A program made the position numbers and the translations under genes. The notes under the pieces were generated by a model, which made no database searches, was not told the DNA's origin, and saw only the letters and a program-made list of their open reading frames with translations. Positions 56,173-64,000 of a DNA stretch of 64,000 nucleotides are shown in pieces (position 1 is the first letter of the stretch; each line of letters begins with the position of its first letter). The stretch lies in NCBI GenBank assembly GCA_030295235.1, contig AP026180.1:62001-126000 (forward strand), read 5' to 3'. Origin of the DNA: Fistulifera solaris (taxonomy: Eukaryota; Bacillariophyta; Bacillariophyceae; Naviculales; Stauroneidaceae).

Positions 56173-59100
56173 ATGGGCGTTCACGGATGGCCCTCTTTTC
56201 TCGTCGACTCGGAAATTCTTCCGCAATTGCCGAAAAATCCGATCGACTTGTTTGCGCTCGGCAACGCGGCGACGGCAGTCAGTCCTGTCATTCCTTCAAA
56301 TGTCGTGTTGCACATCGATGGGAGCGGGTTGGTGTACCAGCTGTTTCTGGTGGCTTCCGCACGTTATCAGCAGGGACCGTCGAAGGATCCTCTACCGGAT
56401 ACCTTTATGCCGCTGACTTACTTGGAGAAAGTTACACAGGAATTTATTACCAAATTGCAACAAGGAAAATACTCTTTCAAGATCTACTGGGATGGAGATC
56501 TTCGTCCGAAGTACAAGGCGCGAGAAGCCAAACGAAGAAAGCAGAAGCGCGATGAGGAGTGGTCGAACTTGTACGACTTTATTCAGACGGGACGAGTGCT
56601 CAACAACGATCAACGGAATTATCCTCTACCCCCTCTAGCTTTCACGCAAGTGAAATTGTCACTAAGGGAATACTCGATCTTTTGCAAAGGAGAAGCTGAT
56701 TATGAAATAGCCAAAGCTGCGATGCAGGCAGAACCGCAATCGTTGCAAGTCGTGGTGGGCAATGATTCCGACTTTTCGTTTTTCCGAGGAATATCCTACT
56801 TGCCCTTTAGTACATTGGCTTGGAATCCTTCCACACACACTCTACACGGGACGTGTATTCGGCGATCCGAGCTAATCAAAAAGCTAGATCTACCGGATGA
56901 AGCGGCACTAGTGGAAGTTGCTCTTGCTCTGGGAAATGATTTCGTTTCACCGGTTCTTTCCATCAATGAAGGAAAAAAGATCGAAAATAAGATTGCTTTC
57001 TTGCGTTCAAAGCCGGTTGGATATCAACTGCCCCCTGACTTGAAAGTGATTCCGCGCAAAGATGATGATGAGCCTTGGACACAGACCGAACTGGAAAACG
57101 CGATGGGGTTTTGTCGTCGATGGTACGACTTGGGGGAAATTGACGCTGATGACTGGTATGCACCCGAGCCAGAAGATACACTGATTCAAGTAGTTGATGA
57201 AGAAGTGGGGGATGTCATGTTCGTTCGACCTCAAGATGATCGCGTGCTGCCGGTCTTGCCATTCAAGGTGAGCAAGAAAACAGTGAAGTTCCGCCCTATT
57301 AAGGACAAATCTATGATCACTCCTGTTGCCAGGTGTTTGAACGAAGCTCTGGTGGACCGTAAAAGAATGGCGAAAACGGCGATCCATTTCTGTTACATCA
57401 GCTCCATATTCAGCTGTTGTCTACACTGTCCGTGTCCTCAAAACGGAAAGCCATCACGGAACGACCGACGTGGGATGATGTGACGTTGACCTATTGGATA
57501 GAAACCATACTTTCGAAAGCGTTCGATGCTAGCATGGATCTGAAAATGGCTCGTATCTTTAGACCAAGCAATACCTTCGACGCCGGCACTTATTTTTGGC
57601 TTTTGCAAAAGTCGCGCGAGAAGCTAACTGGAAAGTCAAAGGCGAAGAAAAAGGACGATAGTGAAGAGAAGAAAGCAGAAGAAGAAGCGTATGTACCGCA
57701 ACGATTACCGATTGACGAACACGAACAAGTTATTATAGACACTGTCAGAAAACATCGGGTATCGATTATTCAAGGAGAAACTGGTTGCGGTAAATCATCT
57801 CGCCTCCCCATTATGCTTCTAAAAGCTCCTCCACCCGACCCTGCACTTTCGGAAGTAGAAATGTTTGTTTCGCAGCCTCGGCGGATCGCAGCGAAGGCTC
57901 TAGTTGAACGTGTCCGGAGTATTGAACCGGAACTTGGACCGAAAATCGCTCTCCGAATGGGGCATGGAGTCCGTGAATATGAAAGTAAGCAAACCAAAGC
58001 TTGGTTCGTTACCACTGGCTACTTGGTTAGGGTACTGGCGAACGATCTGGGTCGTTTTAATACGGTCAGTCACTTAATAGTTGACGAGGTCCATGAACGG
58101 TCGGTTGATACGGATCTGCTATGCTGGCTGTGCCGGCGCCTATTGGCCTACAACCCCCACATTCGTCTCGTTCTCATGTCGGCAACGCTAGCAGCGTCGC
58201 TATATCAAGTTTATTTCGACGTGCGACATCCGCTTATTCATGTTGGAGCCAAACGATTCCCGCTGAAAGAGTACTACTTAGAAGATTTTTTGGATCCGAA
58301 ACAATTCAAACTGCCTCCGAGAGAAAAGAAGACCGTGGACGCACTAATCGCGAATTGCAAGACTACTAAATGTCGTGCTGCGCCATCTTATAACGTCATG
58401 GAAAAAGTATTTTCGTTTGTTACGTACCTGGCAACATCGCTCGGTCAGCCTGGCTCATCGGTTCTTATCTTTGTCCCCGGCATGAACGAGATCGTCTCGA
58501 TAACGGAGTTGGTTGAGCAAGTATATGTACCAGACGTCGTGTTCACTTGCTTTCCCATTCATTCCGACATTCCTTTCGAAGATCAGATGGAAGTATTTGC
58601 GCCACCCAAACCGGGGGAAATCAAAATTATGATTGCTACCAATGCAGCCGAATCCAGTGTTACGCTTCCCGACTGCGACCACGTTATCTGCCTAGGATTA
58701 TGCAAGCAGATTGTATACAACCAGTTAAGTCACAGGCAAATGCTTCTCCCTACGTGGATTTCTCGAGCGTCGGCTACACAGCGTGCTGGTCGAACATCGA
58801 GAGTTCGACCTGGTACTGTGTATCGCATGTATACTCGTGACATCTTTGAGAGGCACATGGATGAGTTCGAACCAGGAGAAATGCGACGCATTCCATTGGA
58901 CTCCGTCATACTGATGTTGAAGCAAATTGTCGAATCAGAAGAGTCGGTCAGCAAGATACTAAGCGAATGTTTGGAGCCACCTGATATGTCGACAATCGAA
59001 AGATCATATGACAGTCTACACAAGTCGCATTTCTTGACGCAGCCGGACGATGAAGGTACCATCACTAATCTCGGAAATTTCGTCGCAGCGCTGGGAATAG

Positions 59101-61146
59101 ATTTGACCCTTGGATCGCTGATAGGTGAGAACAATGTCGATCTATATTATTACACTCAACCCGGATATTTGTCTAACAATAGCTCTTCGCGCAGGTTTGG
59201 GTATTCAATTTGGCTGTGGCCCAGAAGCAGTCCAGCTTGCTGGGGTCTTATCATTTCCACAGGCCCCTTGGATTATGAGCAATTCTCTGATTCATGAACC
59301 CAGTGACTTCAATGACCAAGTCGCTAAGGCCTATGTATCGCGTTGTCACTTCGACGCAAATTTGTTCTCAGAACCACTCGCTGTGATGAATCTTATGTGG
59401 GAGTATTCCCATGCGCCGAGAAAAGGTAGTTTCTGTCGTCAATATTCTTTGTACGAACCTCGACTTCGACGCATGGTAAACGTATGCGAAAATCTTCAGA
59501 GGCGTGTTGCCGATTTCATACAGCTTCCCGCGACAGCTCTCGACTTGGAAGCACCACCGGTTTTTATGCCTCATGCTAAGATCTGTTTGTTGCGAATCCT
59601 ACAGGCATGGGTGTTTCACGACAGTGTCATTCAAAGTAGTCCTCGTGAACATTCCGGCGGTGCATCGGAAGATGCGTATGCCATAGAACTACTCAAGAAG
59701 AGTGATCCGATTGAAAATAAACACCTTCAGAAGTTACTCCACCCTAAGAGACACCCTTATCAGCTGCAGAAGGCAAAGAAAACAGAGCAGATGGGGACGT
59801 TCTCACTGGGTGATAAAGGTTTCGATGTTGAGGCTTTTCACGAGCGAATGTTATCATATGGCACCGAAAAGAACCACGATGTCATATGGTGGGAGTGTAG
59901 CGGCCAACGCACCTTATGCATCCAACGAGAAGCTAGTGCCAAGTTTGCAAACCTGAGCGACAATACAACGTCTGCCTTGTCGGCGAGTTTGCAAACTGAA
60001 ATCGCGATGCGGGTGACCAATAAAACCAAAGGTCGCTCCGAAAGACCTAGTGGACTTTGGGTTATCAGTAAGAGTGGTTTGGAAAAGAAGAAAAGTGGAC
60101 TGAAAATTTGGATTTGCTATGTATTTGAGGGTAAGAGTATCAATAACAAACGCTGGAACAACATATGTTTTCACTTGGAGGAGAGAATAAAGGCGAACTC
60201 GTCGAGTGGCCTTCACATAAAGGTTTTTCACACAGAAAAGCAATCGAGTAAGGGAAGCTTTTCTTTAGATGCCTTCGGTGGCGCTATCTCAATCGTGGAT
60301 TTACAAGATATGTTTGCTTCGGCGAGCGTGCAGATTACTCGTCACAAATTGCAAGAATCGGAGCAGAGAATTGTTTTTCATCAAACAGAAAATAAGCCAC
60401 TTGGTCCTTCGGGCCAAGCGTCGGGCGACATTGCAAACTCCAGTTGGGCCCGTCCTCCTGTGCAATCAAATGCTCCCGAAGGTGCTCGATTACTCAGCGT
60501 TCTAGCTTCAGGAAGGAGAAAGGCTCACATGGTCCGGATGGACTCGGACGCTGAGAAAAATGACGGCAATGACAAAGAGTATGTGGATATGCTTTTGAAT
60601 CGCGAAAAAACGAGTTTAGCCGTGCGATGGAAACGTGCTGGCAATAATGTTTACGTGAATGAAAATTCCGTACCCGCATCCGCACTTCCTCTCGGAGGTT
60701 CTAACAGCCTTTTTTGTGTCTGTGCTAATGCACTTGAAATCAAAGGTGGAGGAGTTCGGGTTGAAGGTTTAACGCTTCTGCCTCAAGGCCGGTTCTTTTT
60801 CATGTTGTGTCGCCTTACATTTGGTTTATTCCAGGAGGCGAACCTTTTGGATGGGACTTTGATCGACAAGAGCGTTACTTGGATCACTCAAGCGAACCAA
60901 AACGAAACAGCTGATAAAAATCTTGTTCGTGAACGTGTGACAAAAGCAGTCCAGTTTCATGAGGGAGCCATTGCAATGGGCGAAGATTTAGTTTGTTACC
61001 CTGATAAAGTCGTCGAACTGTTGCAAATTTTCGATAAGGTGGATGGCCATGAAACGAAAGCCTGGAAGTCACTTTACTCCAATCCATTCACAAAGAAGAA
61101 TATCAAAAACGCGAAATATGTTAGAAAAGCTACGCCGGAATATTAA
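56173..61146 (+). CDS. XPG/asteroid-like PIN nuclease fused to a DExH-box helicase (one-base break at 57361)
   Basis: Exons are 56173-59124 and 59195-61146 (GTGAGA donor, GCGCAG acceptor); 1634 residues after one correction. Residues 1 to about 370 are an XPG-type PIN domain: MGVHGWPSFLVDS, VVLHIDGSGLVYQLF (metal Asp), CKGEADYEIAKAA and VVVGNDSDFSFF (acidic site), and ALGNDFVSPVL. A linker with LLHQLHIQLLSTL follows. The helicase has Walker A GETGCGKSS near residue 535, SQPRRIAAKALVERV, DEVHERSVDTD, MSATL, FVPGMNEI, TNAAESSVTLPDCD and QRAGRTSRVRPG. A long C-terminal region of about 500 residues is unassigned. The two halves meet at AAAA 57361-57364; one more A gives RKKNGENGDPFLLHQ. A separate-genes reading is less likely because the helicase frame has no good start and continuity is restored by one base. 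Confidence 0.85.
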
Positions 61147-61215
61147 CTTTGTTAACAAATTACTGTAAAAGGATTGTTATTAACATATTGATTTATTTGT
61201 TCGTAAATCGTACCA

Positions 61216-62856
61216 TTAAGATAGTTCATAGAATGATTCTAATTGCCGACAAGGAGGGCAAATAAAACTGCGTTCATTGTAGTCGTCGGCATCACCTGCA
61301 ATTTCTAAACAATGAGTACAGCAAAAGTGGTTGCACAGATCGCAATAGTAACCTTGCTCTGGATCTTTCCCATCGCACGAAAAACAATCGACAGTAATAG
61401 CTGACTTCTCACCGGGTCGATAGGTGTGCATCCCGTTGGAAATATTGTATTTGCTGTACTCGCAAAGCGTGTGCTCAATTTCTTTTAAAGCGAGTCGTCT
61501 CCCGTCAAAGTACGGGAATTCGAGCCCGAGAATCTGAAATGTATTTTCTTGCAGAGCGGTCAAAGTGCGCGCGAGCTGCAGGGATTTCTCAATTCCACTT
61601 AACATCTCCAGTGATTTTTTATTTTCACAGAATATGAGCTTGAGACCCTCTATTGTTGGTCGATTGTTAGATAGTGATGCACCATTGGAGCACAAGGACA
61701 ATCGTCGATCACTTACCCTTAGCCCCCGGTCCAAGTACGCAAAAATTGTAGTCAATTTTCAGGCACCCACAAGTTTCCATGTCACATAAAATTTGCCACG
61801 CAAAGAAATCTCCCACTAACTTCATGCCCCGGAGAACGTCCAGTTTTTCTTTCGATTTTTTTGCCGCACAGAAGTTGTCGACAATCTTGTCTAACTTCTT
61901 CAGAGTAAGATTCAGTGCCATCATATACGGCTCAAAGCCACCCACATTATGTGCCCCCGTGAAAAATGCGGATGTCGCTTGACCACGATACACGCGGGCT
62001 CTCCGACTGTAGGCTTGCAAGGACGCGTCGGTCGGTTCCGCAAACCCAATGTTTTCAAACGTCTCGACACGGTTCACGAGCCGATACATGTACGAACGCC
62101 AAAGGACTTGTTTCGTCCATTCCTTATGACTCCAGGACCGCGGTATACGGCGTGGATTGTCTGTTTGTTTGTCGCTCGACGAAAAGAATAACTCCAAGAT
62201 GGACGCTTTGAGAAAAATGGTGCCCCGGTCGAGCTCCCGATAGACATTGCAAAACGAATGACGGGACATTCGTTCATTCAAAGAATACGGAAAATTTTCC
62301 GGATACTGCGTCTTTCGTTCCCACATTCGTTGTCGTTCGTACGCAAAAGATAAAATTGCAGAATGTGCAGTGACACGTGAGCGGAAAAAATTCCCGGAAT
62401 GAACGATGCCTCGTGTTGAAAGACTTTTGTTCAAGTCCTTGCAAGCCAAATAAACAGTTTGTTCGTCGAATGTCTTGTGCCTCTGTTGAATAGTTGGTTC
62501 TCTTTGGTATATCGATCATCGTCATCCGAAGGAGTTCGTCATCATCCGCTTCGATGGCAGTTTCCTCATCGCCGTCATCATAAATGATACTAACAAAGGA
62601 GCCTTCAACAAACTCTACCGTTCCATAGAAGTAAACGCCATCGAATTTCTGAATCCGAAAATCGCGTAAGTTTCGATTGCAAGCAGAGCGCAAAACTCGC
62701 TGAAAGATAAAACAACTCGCCTACCTTTTTGATTCTTTGACCGAATTGAAACGTAGGATAAGGTAACTCGCGTTTGAGGACAATGGGGCGGGATAATACC
62801 TCGTCGGCGTGTACACGAGGAAGCTGAGCATCGGAAGGATGCTTACTTGTTGACAT
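61216..62856 (-). CDS. Putative DNA base-hypermodification enzyme: Tudor-like, HMUDK/AGPT-type and PHD-like domains (one-base break near 62504)
   Basis: Exons are 62856-62725, 62648-61717 and 61649-61216; donors GTAGGC and GTAAGT, acceptors TTCAG and AATAG. Corrected length is 498 residues. Residues about 35-95 are Tudor-like: FGQRIKKKFDGVYFYGTVEF, VSIIYDDGDEE. Residues about 130-385 match the helical family of phage 5-hydroxymethyl-dU DNA kinases and alpha-glutamyl/putrescinyl-thymine pyrophosphorylases: FAYERQRMWERK, FCNVYRELDRGTIFL, LWRSYMYRLVNRVETFENIG, FFTGAHNVGG, VGDFFAWQILCDM and VLGPGAKEGLKLIF. The C-terminus has a C4HC3-type PHD-like cluster: CFSC, YYCDLCNHFCCTHC, ICPPC. The frame changes near TTT 62503-62505 (one base extra), between Tudor and enzyme domains. 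Known members act on hydroxymethyluracil in DNA; reader domains point to nuclear chromatin. Activity here is inferred. Confidence 0.85.
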
Positions 62857-62934
62857 GCTTAGTACCTAATTGCAAAAATGGAAATGCAAGGCAAACACCG
62901 CGCACCCCGCCATCATCGTCGTCTTTATTTTCCG

Positions 62935-64000
62935 GCGTCAAAACTTTCCATGAGACGTTGGATTTTCACTATAACGCAGAGTGTTGGTTCAAGCCAACCC
63001 AGACTGAATTGCAGTTATGAACCGAACAATAAAGGGTTCCGTTTTGCGCCTGTCGCGTCCATCAAATCTTATTCACATGAGAATAAAAATATTAGTTCGG
63101 GTAAATAGAGTCGCAGCAATGATTCTAGTGTTTCTTCGATTTTTCACCTCGAAAAACCAACGCATCGACAACGTGGATTTTCACTATGACGCGGAGTGTT
63201 GGTTTACGCTAACGAAGACTGGATTGCAACCATGAACCGAACAATAAAGGGTTCCGTTTTGCGCCTCTCGCGTCCATCCAATCTCAATCACATGAAAATA
63301 AAAATATTAGTTCGGGTAAATAGAGTCGCAGCAATGATTCTAGTGTTTCTTCAATTTTTCACCTCGAAAAGCCAACGCATCGACACCTTGAATTTTCACT
63401 ATAAGACGGAGTGTTGGTTTACGCTAACGAAGACTGGATTGCAGTCATGAACCAAACAATAAAGGGTTCCGTTTTGCGCCTGTCGCGTCCATCCAATCTT
63501 ACTCACTTGAGAATAAAAATATTAGTTCGGGTAAATAGAGTCGCAGCAATGATTCTAGTGTTTCTTCAATTTTTCACCTCGAAAAACCAACGCATCGACA
63601 ACGTGGATTTTCACTATAAGACGGAGTGCTGGTTTACGCTAACGAAGACTGGATTGCAACCATGAACCGAACAACAAAGGGTTCCGTTTTGCGCCTGTCG
63701 CGTCCATCCAAATCTCAATCACATGAAAATAAAAATATTAGTTCGGGTAAATAGAGTCGCAGCAATGATTCTAGTGTTTCTTCAATTTTTCACCTCGAAA
63801 AACCGACGGATCGACACCTTGAATTTTCACTATAAGACGGAGTGTTGGTTTACGCTAACGAAGACTGGATTGCAACCATGAACCGAACAACAAAGGGTTC
63901 CGTTTTGCGCCTTTCGCATCCGTTCAATGTCATTCGAATAAAATTATAATTACGGGTATATAGAATTGCGATAATTATGATTTTGAACGATATGTGCAAA
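62935..64000 (+). repeat. 215-bp satellite, five copies, running off the window (family B)
   Basis: AAAGGGTTCCGTTTTGCGCC recurs at 63031, 63246, 63461, 63676 and 63892, a period of 215-216 bp. Units also share GGGTAAATAGAGTCGCAGCA, GTGTTTCTTCAATTTTTCAC and GAGTGTTGGTTTACGCTAAC. Copies are about 95 percent alike; the first is the most diverged. Reverse complement of the cluster at 43338-44293. Lies directly upstream of the base-modification gene. Confidence 0.92.

Noticed and set aside
54576-56226. Long overlapping open frames on both strands across the palindrome array, with recurring peptides such as SRNSG and PEFLDQT
   Set aside because: They follow from translating the same palindromic repeat on both strands. 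No start context, family match or codon constraint is seen.
63017-63665. Repeated 72-84 codon frames taken as a gene family
   Set aside because: They track the 215-bp satellite exactly and change frame from unit to unit. Kept only as a low-interest finding.

Overview
The window looks like nuclear DNA of a diatom, most likely a pennate species related to Phaeodactylum. Genes are tightly packed on both strands, and introns are short (about 57-120 bp, one of 270 bp) with GT-AG borders. One product has a heterokont bipartite plastid presequence with a SHA-FQP (ASAFAP-like) cleavage motif, one carries the stramenopile domain DUF6824, and one belongs to the diatom sulfotransferase-like family. No rRNA, tRNA, CRISPR array, prophage or bacterial operon was found. 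Twenty-eight protein genes are supported.

Layout. 1-8.4 kb: AP-3 delta (partial), an SnRK1/AMPK alpha kinase and VPS11. 8.5-13.6 kb: a plastid-targeted coiled-coil protein, a sulfotransferase-like protein and an ATP-grasp/SET fusion. 13.6-18.2 kb: repeat-rich DNA around a two-domain cytidine deaminase and a small zinc-finger protein with a PCNA-binding-type tail. 18.2-27.8 kb: an AIM24-like protein, a type-2 diacylglycerol acyltransferase, a nucleotide-sugar transporter, a transportin-3/MTR10-type importin and the HSP70/HSP90 co-chaperone STI1. 28.9-35.8 kb: an ankyrin-type repeat protein, a sarcosine-oxidase-like flavoenzyme and a tandem pair of related kinases. 35.8-37.7 kb: two hAT-type miniature transposons with perfect 8-bp target duplications. 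37.7-42.7 kb: YbeY, an SGNH hydrolase, an annexin and a START-like protein. 42.7-53.9 kb: a satellite cluster, a polyamine-oxidase-like enzyme, pirin, a PC-esterase-like protein, a DUF6824 protein and a five-pass membrane protein. 53.9-64 kb: a palindrome array, a PIN-nuclease/DExH-helicase fusion, a putative DNA-base-modification protein and a 215-bp satellite.

Most striking gene: 61216-62856 (minus) joins a Tudor-like module, a helical domain matching phage 5-hydroxymethyluracil DNA kinase / alpha-glutamyl-putrescinyl-thymine pyrophosphorylase enzymes, and a PHD-like finger. It is a candidate eukaryotic chromatin-directed DNA base hypermodification enzyme. Other notable points are the PIN-helicase fusion, the ATP-grasp/SET fusion, and an intergenic inverted repeat GACTG-N5-CAGTC found in seven perfect copies with a fixed spacer.

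Sequence quality: about 25 single-base indels, nearly all in homopolymers, break conserved genes. Correcting one base at each restores full-length products divisible by three. I read these as assembly errors rather than pseudogenes. Coordinates below follow the sequence as given, and each break is noted.
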